64,000 nt of DNA from Tranquillimonas alkanivorans (GTDB lineage Bacteria; Pseudomonadota; Alphaproteobacteria; Rhodobacterales; Rhodobacteraceae), in assembly GCF_900115595.1 (NCBI RefSeq), contig NZ_FOXA01000011.1:62001-126000 (forward strand). The letters run 5' to 3'. Positions 27,481 through 36,166 of this stretch are shown here, piece after piece (within the stretch, counting starts at the first letter, position 1; every line of letters starts with the position of its first letter). A model generated the notes under the pieces. The model searched no databases and was not told where the DNA came from. It saw only the letters and a list, made by a program, of their open reading frames with translations. Both the position numbers and the translations under genes were made by a program.

Positions 27481-28767
27481 ATGACCACCACTCTCCGCCT
27501 TGGCATCGCGGGCCTCGGCACCGTCGGCACCGGCGTCGTCCGCATCGTCCAGCGCCACGCCGCGCTGCTGGCCGGCCGCACGGGGCGCGAGATCACGATC
27601 TCGGCCGTCTCGGCGCGCACCCGCGACAAGGACCGGGGCGTGCGGCTTCAGGGCTACGAGTGGGAGGACGACCCGGTCGCCCTGGCCCGCCGCGACGACG
27701 TCGACGTGTTCGTCGAGCTGATGGGCGGCTCGGACGGCCCCGCGAAGGCGGCGGTCGAGGCCGCGCTCGGCCTGGGCAAGGACGTGGTGACCGCGAACAA
27801 GGCGATGCTGGCGATCCACGGGCAGGCGCTGGCCGAGCAGGCCGAGGCGCGCGGCGCCGCGCTGCGCTTCGAGGCCGCCGTCGCCGGCGGCATCCCGGTG
27901 GTCAAGGCGCTGACCGAGGGGCTGGCGGGCAACGAGATCACGCGCGTGATGGGCGTGATGAACGGCACCTGCAACTACATCCTGACCCGGATGGAAGACG
28001 CCGAGCTGCCCTATGACGAGGTGTTCGAGGAGGCGCGCGCGCTGGGGTATCTCGAGGCCGACCCGACGCTCGACGTGGGCGGGATCGATGCCGGGCACAA
28101 GCTGGCGCTGCTGGCCTCGATCGCCTTCGGCACGCAGGTCGATTTCGGCGCGATGAAGCTCGAGGGAATCGAGCGGATCAGCATCGACGACATTCGGCAG
28201 GCGGCCGACATGGGCTACCGGATCAAGCTGCTGGGCGTGGCGCAGATGACCGGGCGCGGGCTGATGCAGCGCATGTCGCCCTGCCTGGTGCCGGCGGATT
28301 CGCCGCTGGGCCAGCTTGAGGACGCGATGAACATGGTCGTACTCGAGGGCGACAGCGTTGGCCAGATCGTCCTGCGCGGCGCAGGCGCGGGCGAGGGACC
28401 GACCGCGAGCGCGGTGATGTCCGACATCGTGGACATCGCGCGCGGCACGCGGCTTTCGACCTTCGGCAAGCCCGCGGCGAGCCTGTCGCCGGTGGAAAAG
28501 GCCACCACCTCGACGCCCGCGCCCTATTACCTGCGCATGACGCTCGAAGACAAACCGGGCGCACTGGCCAAGATCGCCACGGCACTGGGGGCCGAGGGCA
28601 TCTCGATCGACCGGATGCGCCAGTACGGGCACGAGGACAAGACCGCGCCAGTGCTGATCGTCACCCACCGCACGGCGCGCCCGGCGCTCGACGCGGCCCT
28701 GCAGGGCATGGCCGAGACCGGCGTCATCGTCGGCGAACCGGTGGCGCTGCGCATCGAGTCGGTCTGA
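27481..28767 (+). CDS. hom: Homoserine dehydrogenase
   Basis: A 428-residue enzyme. The N-terminal Rossmann domain has GIAGLGTVGTGVV. The catalytic/substrate region includes VTANKAMLA, the AAVAGGIPVVKALTEGL strand and MNGTCNYILTRM. A C-terminal ACT regulatory domain starts near YYLRMTLEDKPGALAKIA. It reduces aspartate semialdehyde to homoserine for Thr and Met synthesis, probably with threonine feedback through the ACT domain. It is convergent with the FliM/FliN-like gene, four bases between stops. Confidence 0.97.
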   Translation: MTTTLRLGIAGLGTVGTGVVRIVQRHAALLAGRTGREITISAVSARTRDKDRGVRLQGYEWEDDPVALARRDDVDVFVELMGGSDGPAKAAVEAALGLGKDVVTANKAMLAIHGQALAEQAEARGAALRFEAAVAGGIPVVKALTEGLAGNEITRVMGVMNGTCNYILTRMEDAELPYDEVFEEARALGYLEADPTLDVGGIDAGHKLALLASIAFGTQVDFGAMKLEGIERISIDDIRQAADMGYRIKLLGVAQMTGRGLMQRMSPCLVPADSPLGQLEDAMNMVVLEGDSVGQIVLRGAGAGEGPTASAVMSDIVDIARGTRLSTFGKPAASLSPVEKATTSTPAPYYLRMTLEDKPGALAKIATALGAEGISIDRMRQYGHEDKTAPVLIVTHRTARPALDAALQGMAETGVIVGEPVALRIESV

Positions 28768-28771
28768 GCCT

Positions 28772-29698
28772 TCACTCCTCGGACGGAAGCGGGGGCGGCT
28801 CCGGGGCCGCGTCCCAGTCCGGGGCGGCCTTCGCCTCTTCCCGGGGGAGCAGGCGGAGCGCGCGATAGCCGCCCGAGCGGCCCAGTTGCGCCAGCGCGGC
28901 CGTCGTGCCGTCGCGCGTGATCAGCCGCACGCGGTAGAGGTCCTTGCGGTCGAACGGCAGCGTCGCGCCCGGGCGCAGGGCCATGACCTCTTCGGCGGTC
29001 AGGCGCAGACGACCCAGGCGGCCGTCGACCGTCACCTCGCCCCCCATCACCGCCTTTTCCAGCCGCTCCGCCCAGGGGGCGGCGTGCGGCTTGTCCGGCG
29101 TCTCGACCTCGGGGGCCGGGACGGGCGGGAACAGCAGCCGCAACCGCCCCTCCCGCGCGCCGTTGCCAAGGTCGAAGGTGACATCCATCAGCGAGTGCGT
29201 GTCGTCCGCGAGCGCCAGCACGATCGCCGGGCCGCCCTGCAGCCGCGTGGCGTACCGGAAGCCCGTGCACTCGGCGCCCGGCACGTCCCGCTCGGCCAGC
29301 ACCAGCATCCGGTCCAGCGCATCGGCCACCATCGCCGCGTCGGTCCCGGTGGGCGCGCGCTCGGGCACCGGGCGCGGCATGACCCGGCCCATCGTCTGCG
29401 CCTCGATCACCGAGGTCAGCAGCGCCGCGTCGACCAGCGCCAGTCCGAAGCGGCCCGACCCGGCTTCGAGCAGCAGGATCAGGTCGCCCTCGCCGGGCAG
29501 CGCTTCGAACGCGTCTGGCGCGACCTCGTCCCGCGCGATGCCGCGAACGCGGGCGGGCAGCGACGCCGTCTCGGACAGCGCCCGGGCGAGCGCCAGCCGC
29601 CAGGCCCGCAGCCCGTCATCCGCCGGTGTCTCGGTCCGTGGCGGGCCGCGCAGCTTGCGGCGCAGCGCCGAGGGTCTGGCGTCCCCGCTCATGCACAT
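28772..29698 (-). CDS. FliM/FliN-like protein with SpoA/C-ring domain, away from other flagellar genes
   Basis: A 308-residue protein. The N-terminal two-thirds resembles the CheC-like middle domain of FliM (DLILLLEAGSGRFGLALVDA). The last part (about 215-290) is a SpoA surface-presentation domain: VMGGEVTVDGRLGRLRLTAEEVMALRPGATL. FliM/FliN proteins form the flagellar switch ring. It is shorter than typical FliM and lacks an obvious N-terminal CheY-binding motif. No other motility gene lies in the window. Start could be either Met 29698 or 29692. Confidence 0.75.
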   Translation of the reverse strand: MCMSGDARPSALRRKLRGPPRTETPADDGLRAWRLALARALSETASLPARVRGIARDEVAPDAFEALPGEGDLILLLEAGSGRFGLALVDAALLTSVIEAQTMGRVMPRPVPERAPTGTDAAMVADALDRMLVLAERDVPGAECTGFRYATRLQGGPAIVLALADDTHSLMDVTFDLGNGAREGRLRLLFPPVPAPEVETPDKPHAAPWAERLEKAVMGGEVTVDGRLGRLRLTAEEVMALRPGATLPFDRKDLYRVRLITRDGTTAALAQLGRSGGYRALRLLPREEAKAAPDWDAAPEPPPLPSEE

Positions 29699-29753
29699 CC
29701 TTCAGGCTGGCTCTGGGCCCTTGTCGCAGGCCACCGTTACCAAAGACTGAACG

Positions 29754-32450
29754 TCAGGCGGCCTCGGCCCGCGCGCGCGGCAGCGTCACGCGAAAGGCCG
29801 CGCCGCCCTGTCCCGGCAGGTAGGCGATGCGCCCGCCCAGCCGCGCCATCACCTCGCGGCAGATGGCCAGCCCCAGCCCCGCACCGCCCGCCGCGCGGGT
29901 GTCCGACAGGCGCGAGAACTTCTCGAAGATGACGCCCTGGCTTTCGCGCGGGATGCCCGAGCCGTTGTCGACGAAGTCCACGCTCACCGCGCCCGGCTCC
30001 TGCCGCACGGTGATACGCAGGACGGGGCGCGGGGCGTCGCAGTACTTCTCGGCGTTGGCGATCAGGTTGATGAAGACCTGCGCCAGCCGGTCGGTGTCGG
30101 TGAACAGCACCACCCGCTCGTCCGCCGCCTGGCGTTCGATCCGCAGCCGGCCCAGCCGTGACTGCGTGGCAGACACGGCGCGGTCGATCACCTCGTGCAG
30201 GCTGGCGGGGCGCTCGTTCAGCGTCACCTGCCCGTTCTCGAGCACGCTGAGATCGAGCAGGTCGTCGAGCAGCCGCGTCAGGCGCAGCGCCTCGTCGTGG
30301 ATGATCGCGGCGTAGCGGGTGCGCGCCCCGGCGTCGATTTCCTCGCCGTCGCGCAGGATCTCGGAAAACGACCGGATCGAGGTCATTGGCGTGCGAAGTT
30401 CGTGGCTGATCTGGCTGAGGAAGGCGTCCTTCTGGATGGACAGCTGGGTCAGCTTCTCGTTCGCCTCGCGCAGCTGCCGGGCGGTGCGGCCCAGCTCGGC
30501 CGACTTCGCCTCGAGCTGGCTGGAGTATTCCATGATCTGCGCGGTCTCGTCGGCCACGCGCATCAGTTCCTCGACCGACACCGCCGCACCGCCGGTGATC
30601 TGGCCCATCATGGCATGCGCCGTCGCCGCCCCGACGGAGCCCGACAGTTCGCGCTCGAGCTTCTCCAGGAACTCGGGCGTCGTGTCGGGCAGATAGCCCT
30701 CCTTCCCCTGCTCGGCGGCCTGCGCCTGGAACAGCGCCTGCGCCTCGGCGGGGCCGAGGATACGCTGCGCCATGATCAGCAGGTCCTCGGCCTCGGCCAT
30801 GTGGGCCGACCAGCCGCGGGTGCCCGCGCCGAAGCGGAAGATGTTGACGAAATCCGCGCCCTGAAGCCGCTCCACCGGGCCGGGGAAGCTGGCGAGCGAG
30901 CCGGCCAGGAAGGCCAGCGTGTTCAGCGCCATCGACCAGAACAGCGCATGGGTGACCGGGTCCATCCCGTCGATCCCGAACAGCGCCTGCGGCCTGAGCC
31001 AGCCGAGGCCCCACGGCCCCTCGGCCAGCATCGCAGCCGACATCGCGCCGCTTTCTCCGAAGCTCGGCAGAAGCAGCGCATAGGTCCACACGGCGAAGCC
31101 AATGCCCAGCCCCGCCGCCGCGCCCAGCCGCGTCGCCCCGCGCCAGAAGATGCCGCCCACGAGCGCCGGCAGCACCTGCGCCAGCCCCACGAACGAGATC
31201 AGGCCGATCGCCGCCAGCGCCGCGCCGCCGCCCGACAGGCGGAAGTACAGGTAGCCCAGCAGCAGCAGCCCGGCGATCGAGATGCGGCGCGCGCGCAGCA
31301 CCACGTTGCGCACGTCGCCGGAAACGGTGGCCCCGCCCTGCCCGGCGCTCAGCCAGATGGGCATGACGATGTGGTTCGAAACCATCGTCGACAGCGCGAT
31401 GGTCGCGACGATCACCATAGAGGTGGCCGACGAGAAGCCGCCCAGGAACGAAAGCATCGCCAGCCCCGCCCGGTCGAATTCCAGCGGCACGGTCAGCACG
31501 AAGAGGTCGGGGTTGGCGTCGGCGGGCAGCACGGCCAGGCCCACGACAGCGATGGGCACGACGAACAGGCTCATCAGGAACAGGTAAAGGGGGAAGGCCC
31601 AGCTTGCCGTGGCGAGGTGACGCTCGTCCGCATTCTCGACCACCAGCACCTGGAACATGCGCGGCAGGCAGAGAAACGCCGCGGCCGAGAGGAAGGTCAG
31701 CGACACCCAGCGCCCGCCGTCGATGTCCCATGCGGCGATGGGCGAGGCCTCGGTCATGGCGAAGATCTCGCGCGCGCCGCCGGCCACGCCCCAGACGACG
31801 AAGGCCCCCACGAGCAGCAGCGCCACGAGCTTGACGATCGCCTCAAGCGCGATGGCGGTGACCACGCCGTGGTGGCGTTCGTTCACATCGAGGTTCCGCG
31901 TGCCGAAGACGATGGTGAACAGCGCGAGCCCCGCCGCCACCCAAAGTGCCGTGGCGTTCAGGTCGGTGACGGCCCAGCTTTCCGGCGTGACCACGTGGGA
32001 GTCCTGCGCGAAGACCGCGAAGCTCAGTGTCACGGATTGCAGTTGCAGGGCGATGTACGGCGTGGTGCCCACGACCGCGAGCAGCGTGACCATGACGCCC
32101 AGCAGGTTGGACTTGCCATAGCGGGACGAGATCAGGTCCGCGATCGACGTGATGCGCTGCGTCCGCCCGATGCGCACCAGCTTGCGCAGAAGCGCCCACC
32201 AGCCGACCATGACCAGCGTCGGGCCAAGGTAGATCGTGACGAACTCCAGCCCCGAGCGCGCGGCGTAGCCCACGGCACCATAGAACGTCCACGCCGTGCA
32301 GTAGATCGACAGAGACAGCGTGTAGACCCAGGGGCTTCTCAGCCAGCCGAGCCGCCCGCCCTCGGCCCGCTTCTCGGCGACGAAGGCCACGATGAACAGG
32401 AACGCCACGTAGGCCAGGCACACCGCGACGAGGACGTTGAACGACAGCAT
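29754..32450 (-). CDS. Sodium/solute symporter-type histidine kinase (CrbS/CbrA-like)
   Basis: An 898-residue fusion. The first about 520 residues are a polytopic SSS transporter module (WVYTLSLSIYCTAWTFYGAV, GYLYFRLSGGGAALAAIG). A linker follows, then a complete kinase: phospho-acceptor His683 in SHELRTP, N-box NLIANAEKY (Asn799), DNGSGIP and GGAGLGLA. CrbS in Vibrio/Pseudomonas has this layout and turns on acetyl-CoA synthetase; CbrA responds to histidine and carbon supply. It starts four bases after the small two-helix gene, with the response regulator just upstream, forming one operon. Acetate or carboxylate sensing is inferred from context. Confidence 0.93.
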   Translation of the reverse strand: MLSFNVLVAVCLAYVAFLFIVAFVAEKRAEGGRLGWLRSPWVYTLSLSIYCTAWTFYGAVGYAARSGLEFVTIYLGPTLVMVGWWALLRKLVRIGRTQRITSIADLISSRYGKSNLLGVMVTLLAVVGTTPYIALQLQSVTLSFAVFAQDSHVVTPESWAVTDLNATALWVAAGLALFTIVFGTRNLDVNERHHGVVTAIALEAIVKLVALLLVGAFVVWGVAGGAREIFAMTEASPIAAWDIDGGRWVSLTFLSAAAFLCLPRMFQVLVVENADERHLATASWAFPLYLFLMSLFVVPIAVVGLAVLPADANPDLFVLTVPLEFDRAGLAMLSFLGGFSSATSMVIVATIALSTMVSNHIVMPIWLSAGQGGATVSGDVRNVVLRARRISIAGLLLLGYLYFRLSGGGAALAAIGLISFVGLAQVLPALVGGIFWRGATRLGAAAGLGIGFAVWTYALLLPSFGESGAMSAAMLAEGPWGLGWLRPQALFGIDGMDPVTHALFWSMALNTLAFLAGSLASFPGPVERLQGADFVNIFRFGAGTRGWSAHMAEAEDLLIMAQRILGPAEAQALFQAQAAEQGKEGYLPDTTPEFLEKLERELSGSVGAATAHAMMGQITGGAAVSVEELMRVADETAQIMEYSSQLEAKSAELGRTARQLREANEKLTQLSIQKDAFLSQISHELRTPMTSIRSFSEILRDGEEIDAGARTRYAAIIHDEALRLTRLLDDLLDLSVLENGQVTLNERPASLHEVIDRAVSATQSRLGRLRIERQAADERVVLFTDTDRLAQVFINLIANAEKYCDAPRPVLRITVRQEPGAVSVDFVDNGSGIPRESQGVIFEKFSRLSDTRAAGGAGLGLAICREVMARLGGRIAYLPGQGGAAFRVTLPRARAEAA

Positions 32451-32454
32451 CGCC

Positions 32455-32724
32455 TCACTCCGGCGCGTCGCCGCCCTCGGGCGGGGGCGGCGCGTCGCTG
32501 TCGGCCAGCCGCCGCGCCATCAGTCCGGCGCTCAGGATCAGGAAGAACCAGACGCCGAAGACATAAAGCCCCCGCACGGCGGTCGAGCCGCCGTCTTCGC
32601 CCCACACCAGCGGGAAGGCAAACAGCACGGCCCCCAGAAGCGGCAGAAGCCGCGCGGCGTCCATCAGCCGGCGGCGGCGATAGGTCTGCCGCTCGAGGAA
32701 TACCGGCTCGCGCGGCGGTCTCAC
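32455..32724 (-). CDS. Small two-helix membrane protein between response regulator and symporter-kinase
   Basis: An 89-residue protein with a GTG start overlapping the response regulator stop (GTGA); its stop is four bases from the kinase ATG. Two hydrophobic helices (LLPLLGAVLFAFPLVW and GLYVFGVWFFLILSAGLMA) flank a short acidic loop. An Arg-rich N-terminus and a Pro/Asp-rich C-terminus lie on the same side. This layout resembles the tiny accessory subunits that accompany SSS-family symporters. I infer a partner of the symporter module of the kinase. Confidence 0.8.
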   Translation of the reverse strand: MRPPREPVFLERQTYRRRRLMDAARLLPLLGAVLFAFPLVWGEDGGSTAVRGLYVFGVWFFLILSAGLMARRLADSDAPPPPEGGDAPE

Positions 32725-33089
32725 GGCGCCACCATCTCGCGCACCGAGTTCAGCACGTCGGCGTTCGAGAAGGGCTTGGTCATGAAGCGGCTGGCGCCCA
32801 GCCGCTCGGCCATCTCGCGGTCCTTCCTCTGGCCGCGCGCGGTCAGCATCAGCACGGGCAGACCCTCGGTCGCCGGGTCGGCGCGCAGGTCCTGAAGCAC
32901 GTCGTAGCCCGAGCGGTTGGGCAGCATCACGTCGAGGATGACGATGTCCGGCTTGCGCCGCGCCACCGCCTCGAGCGCGGTGGCGCCGTCGGAATGCGTG
33001 GCGACGTTCCATCCGTCGCGCGACAGGATGAAGCGGATCGCCTCGATGATGTTCGGTTCGTCCTCGATGATAAGGACCTGCTTGCCCAT
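32721..33089 (-). CDS. Receiver-only response regulator
   Basis: A 122-residue single CheY-like domain. Acidic pocket IIEDEPN, phospho-acceptor Asp in PDIVILDVMLPNRSGYD (about residue 52), Thr in MLTARGQ and Lys in FMTKPFS are all present. There is no output domain, unlike LuxR-type CrbR. It should act by protein contact or as a phosphate shuttle. First gene of the operon with the two-helix protein and the symporter-kinase, its likely phosphodonor. Start MGKQVLIIEDE is the canonical receiver opening. Confidence 0.92.
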   Translation of the reverse strand: MGKQVLIIEDEPNIIEAIRFILSRDGWNVATHSDGATALEAVARRKPDIVILDVMLPNRSGYDVLQDLRADPATEGLPVLMLTARGQRKDREMAERLGASRFMTKPFSNADVLNSVREMVAP

Positions 33090-33208
33090 TCGGGGCTCCC
33101 CTCCCCAGAGAAGTGCGCGCCACGGCTCCCTCCCCGGACCCGGCACGGCGCGCAGTCGCGAAACTATGGCGCGACCGGCCCGCCCTGTCAAAACACCGGC
33201 CACGGGCG

Positions 33209-33256
33209 AAGGCTTTTCAGAAAAACCTTCCGAAAAACCTTTCAGAAGGTTTTTCG
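33209..33256. repeat. Twin palindrome C, downstream of the ScfR-family regulator
   Basis: Hairpin one is imperfect: GAAGGCTTTT / AAAAACCTTC with one mismatch (33209-33231). Hairpin two is perfect: CGAAAAACCTT-TCAG-AAGGTTTTTCG (33231-33256). It lies seven bases after the regulator's stop codon on the minus strand and ahead of the response regulator, consistent with a terminator separating the two units. Confidence 0.65.
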
Positions 33257-33263
33257 CGCAGCT

Positions 33264-34568
33264 TCAGGCGGATGTGCCGACGATCGACGGTTCGCGCCGC
33301 GCCGGGCACGGCTCGCGCATGCAGATCCGGCAGCTCGTGCCGACAGGCTGCACAGGGCCGGTCGCGGGGCCGTCGAGCGGCAGGATCAGCATAGCGGCCT
33401 CGGTCACCTGAGGGCCGCCGAAGCCCTCGGGGTGGCTGGGCTGCCCTATGGCGAAGGCGGTGAAGCGCTGCGGCACCCGGCCGACCTGTTCAAGCTCGGC
33501 GCGAATGGGCTGCATCGGCCGCGACAGCGCCTGGTAGAGTGGCCAGAGCGGGCAGGCCGCGCCGAAGCGTGGCAGCGGGAAACCCTCGAGCGGCTTGCGG
33601 AACGTCAGCGTGCCCGAACCGTCGCAGGTCACCAGCCCGACACTTGACGGCAGGTCGTCTTCAGGCAGCGTCGCCAGCCGCCGGAACGCCGACACGAGGT
33701 CGGTGCCGAAGCGGCCGGCCAGCGCCGCCGGATCAACGCCCTGCTCGGCCACGAGGCGGCGCACCTCGGCCAGAGGCATCGCCTGCGCCTCGCGGTGGGC
33801 GCGCTCCAGGTGCGCGCGGGCGAGCGCACGGCCCGAGGCGGAGGACAGCTCTTCCGCCGCCTCCACCACCCGGTCGAACGAGGCCGGCAGCGCGCGTTCA
33901 CATTCGGGCAAGTGCCAGCCGCGCGCGGCCAGCCAGGTCTCGAGTTCTTCCTGCGGCGCGGCCACGTCGCGATCGGCGCTGCCGCCGGCATCGAGGTAGC
34001 TGACCAGCGCCTGCGCGCTTTCGGCAAGCCGGCGGCTGTCCTCGTAGAGGTTGCGGTGGAACCGCTTGCGCCATTCTGGGTCGATGCCGTCGTCGTCGCG
34101 CAGGATGCCGCTGGTCGAACGGATGGCGGTGACGGTCGAAAGCACGTCGTGCAGCGACGCCGACAGGAACGGGTCGTGGGTCAGCCGGTCGTTCAGCGTC
34201 TCGACCACCCGTTCGAGCGCTGCGATGCGCCGGCCCTGCGCCACGATCAGCCCGGCCCAGCCGGGAAAGGTGCCGGCGAATTGCTCGATCCGGGACAGCT
34301 CGGCCTCTGCCCCTTCGGGCGCGGCGGCGGCAAGCCGCAGCCCCTCGATCAGCGCGGCCTCGGCGCCCTCTGCCAGCGTGGCGGGGTCGGTTTCGAGCGC
34401 GCGCGCAAGCTCGACCAGCAGTTTGCCGCCGATTCGCCGCCGGTTGTGCTCGATAAGGTTGAGGTAAGAGGACGAAATGCTCAGCCTGCGTGCCAGTTCC
34501 GCCTGCTTGATCCCCAGATCCAGCCGCCGCGCCCGGATGCGGCTGCCCGTCAGTCCCGGCCGCGGCAT
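33264..34568 (-). CDS. ScfR-family transcriptional regulator (RamB/PccR-like, short-chain acyl-CoA responsive)
   Basis: A 434-residue protein. An XRE helix-turn-helix occupies about residues 8-60 (KQAELARRLSISSSYLNLIE). A helical middle follows, then a C-terminal sensory domain ending in a Cys cluster GTSCRICMREPC near the tail. This layout is that of ScfR proteins such as Corynebacterium RamB and Rhodobacter PccR, which control acetate or propionyl-CoA metabolism by sensing acyl-CoA. It is divergent from the ABC transporter/acs operon with a 224-base shared promoter region. Control of that operon is inferred from position. Confidence 0.9.
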   Translation of the reverse strand: MPRPGLTGSRIRARRLDLGIKQAELARRLSISSSYLNLIEHNRRRIGGKLLVELARALETDPATLAEGAEAALIEGLRLAAAAPEGAEAELSRIEQFAGTFPGWAGLIVAQGRRIAALERVVETLNDRLTHDPFLSASLHDVLSTVTAIRSTSGILRDDDGIDPEWRKRFHRNLYEDSRRLAESAQALVSYLDAGGSADRDVAAPQEELETWLAARGWHLPECERALPASFDRVVEAAEELSSASGRALARAHLERAHREAQAMPLAEVRRLVAEQGVDPAALAGRFGTDLVSAFRRLATLPEDDLPSSVGLVTCDGSGTLTFRKPLEGFPLPRFGAACPLWPLYQALSRPMQPIRAELEQVGRVPQRFTAFAIGQPSHPEGFGGPQVTEAAMLILPLDGPATGPVQPVGTSCRICMREPCPARREPSIVGTSA

Positions 34569-34616
34569 CGGAAAAACCCGTTCCTTCCAGTCACTTTCTG
34601 CACCTGCGTGATAATT

Positions 34617-34730
34617 TGTTTACAGGCAGTCTGACCGATCTGTGTAAGGCTTTACAGAAAAATCCTGCCCACGCAGCGCCTTGTTGCTTCGTTTTCGCGA
34701 CGGACACATCCTTCCGTCAGTCCTGTAAAG
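34617..34730. promoter_or_regulatory. Candidate operator region with three TTTACAG half-sites
   Basis: TTTACAG occurs at 34619-34625 and 34651-34657 as direct repeats 32 bases apart, about three helical turns. It occurs again inverted as CTGTAAA at 34723-34729. The middle copy is part of TGTAA-GGCT-TTACA (34643-34656). It lies between the ScfR-family regulator and the transporter operon. RamB/PccR sites are AT-rich TTTGCAAA-like, so this is related in style, not identical. Operator function is inferred. Confidence 0.45.
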
Positions 34731-34737
34731 GGACTCT

Positions 34738-34767
34738 GCGCCGGTCCGAATGGAGGCGGACCGGCGC
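34738..34767 (+). promoter_or_regulatory. Strong leader hairpin upstream of the transporter binding-protein gene
   Basis: GCGCCGGTCCG (34738-34748) pairs perfectly with CGGACCGGCGC (34757-34767) around an eight-base purine-rich loop AATGGAGG. It ends 13 bases before the Shine-Dalgarno GGGAGGA. No T tract follows, so it is unlikely to terminate. mRNA protection or an attenuator is possible. The loop resembles a ribosome-binding sequence. Confidence 0.55.
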
Positions 34768-34792
34768 AATCAGTGAAAATGGGAGGATATAC

Positions 34793-36142
34793 ATGTCCAG
34801 TTCGAACTTCACACGGCGTGGCGTTCTGCGCACCGGTGCCGCCACCGGCGCCGGTCTTGCGCTGCCGACGATCTTTTCGGGCGCCGCCTGGTCGCAGGGA
34901 TTCACGAACGAGCCGACGGGCAGCACCGTCACGCTCGGCTTCAACGTGCCGCAGACGGGCCCCTACGCCGACGAAGGTGCGGACGAGCTGCGTGCCTACC
35001 AGCTGGCGGTCGAGCATCTGAACGGCGAAGGCGACGGCGGCATGTTGCAGACGTTCTCGTCGCAGGCGCTGGACGGGGCGGGCATCCTGGGCAAGAAGGT
35101 CGAGTACGTCACCGGCGACACGCAGACGAAGTCGGACGCCGCCCGCGCCAGCGCCAAGTCGATGATCGAGAAGGACGGCGCGGTGATGATTACCGGCGGC
35201 TCGTCCTCGGGCGTGGCCGTGGCGGTGCAGGCGCTCTGCCAGGAGGCGGGCGTGATCTTCATGGCCGGTCTCACCCACTCGAACGACACCACCGGCAAGG
35301 ACAAGCGGGCCAACGGCTTCCGCCACTTCTTCAACTCGTACATGTCGGGCGCGGCGCTCGCGCCGGTGCTGGCCAACGCCTATGGCACCGACCGCAAGGC
35401 GTATCACCTGACCGCCGACTACAACTGGGGCTACACCACCGAAGAAGCGATCCGCGCCTCGACCGAGGCGATGGGCTGGGAGACGGTGAACGCCGTAAAG
35501 ACCCCGCTCACGCAGACCGACTTCTCGTCCTACATTGCGCCGGTGCTGAACTCGGGCGCGGACGTCCTGGTGCTGAACCACTACGGCGGCAACATGGTCA
35601 ACTCGCTGACCAACGCCGTGCAGTTCGGCCTGCGCGAGGCCCAGGCCAACGGCAAGGACTTCGAGATCGTCGTGCCGCTCTACTCGCGCCTGATGGCGCG
35701 CGGCGCGGGCGAAAACGTGAAGGGCATCTACGGCTCGACCAACTGGCACTGGTCGCTGCCCGACGAGGGCAGCAAGGCCTTCGTGCAGTCCTTCGGCACC
35801 AAGTACGGCTTCCCGCCCAGCCAGGCGGCCCACACCTGCTACGTGCAGACGCTGCTTTACGCAGACGCCGTGTCGCGCGCGGGCAGCTTCAACCCGTGCG
35901 CCGTGGTCGAGGCGCTGGAGGGCTTCGAGTTCGACGGTCTGGGCAACGGCCCGACGCTTTACCGCGCCGAGGACCACCAGTGCTTCAAGGACGTGCTCGT
36001 GGTGCGCGGCAAGGAGAACCCGCAATCGGAGTTCGACCTTCTCGAGATCGTCGAGATCACGCCGGTCGAGCAGGTCACCTACCCGGTGGACCACCCGCAA
36101 TTCGCGGGCGGCGCGCTCGGCACCTGCAACCCGGGCGCCTGA
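34793..36142 (+). CDS. HAAT-type ABC transporter substrate-binding protein, Tat-exported
   Basis: A 449-residue periplasmic binding protein of the Leu/Ile/Val (type I) fold. The N-terminus has a twin-arginine motif TRRGVLR followed by a hydrophobic stretch and cleavage near AAWSQ. The fold appears in VTLGFNVPQTGPYADEGADE and VMITGGSSSGVAVAVQAL. GGGAGGA precedes the ATG, which is preferred over an earlier in-frame Met. It is the first gene of an operon ending in acetyl-CoA synthetase. The ligand is therefore more likely a short carboxylate than a branched-chain amino acid; this is inference. Confidence 0.9.
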   Translation: MSSSNFTRRGVLRTGAATGAGLALPTIFSGAAWSQGFTNEPTGSTVTLGFNVPQTGPYADEGADELRAYQLAVEHLNGEGDGGMLQTFSSQALDGAGILGKKVEYVTGDTQTKSDAARASAKSMIEKDGAVMITGGSSSGVAVAVQALCQEAGVIFMAGLTHSNDTTGKDKRANGFRHFFNSYMSGAALAPVLANAYGTDRKAYHLTADYNWGYTTEEAIRASTEAMGWETVNAVKTPLTQTDFSSYIAPVLNSGADVLVLNHYGGNMVNSLTNAVQFGLREAQANGKDFEIVVPLYSRLMARGAGENVKGIYGSTNWHWSLPDEGSKAFVQSFGTKYGFPPSQAAHTCYVQTLLYADAVSRAGSFNPCAVVEALEGFEFDGLGNGPTLYRAEDHQCFKDVLVVRGKENPQSEFDLLEIVEITPVEQVTYPVDHPQFAGGALGTCNPGA

Positions 36143-36166
36143 TCGGCGCAGGCTGACGCGCCTGCC

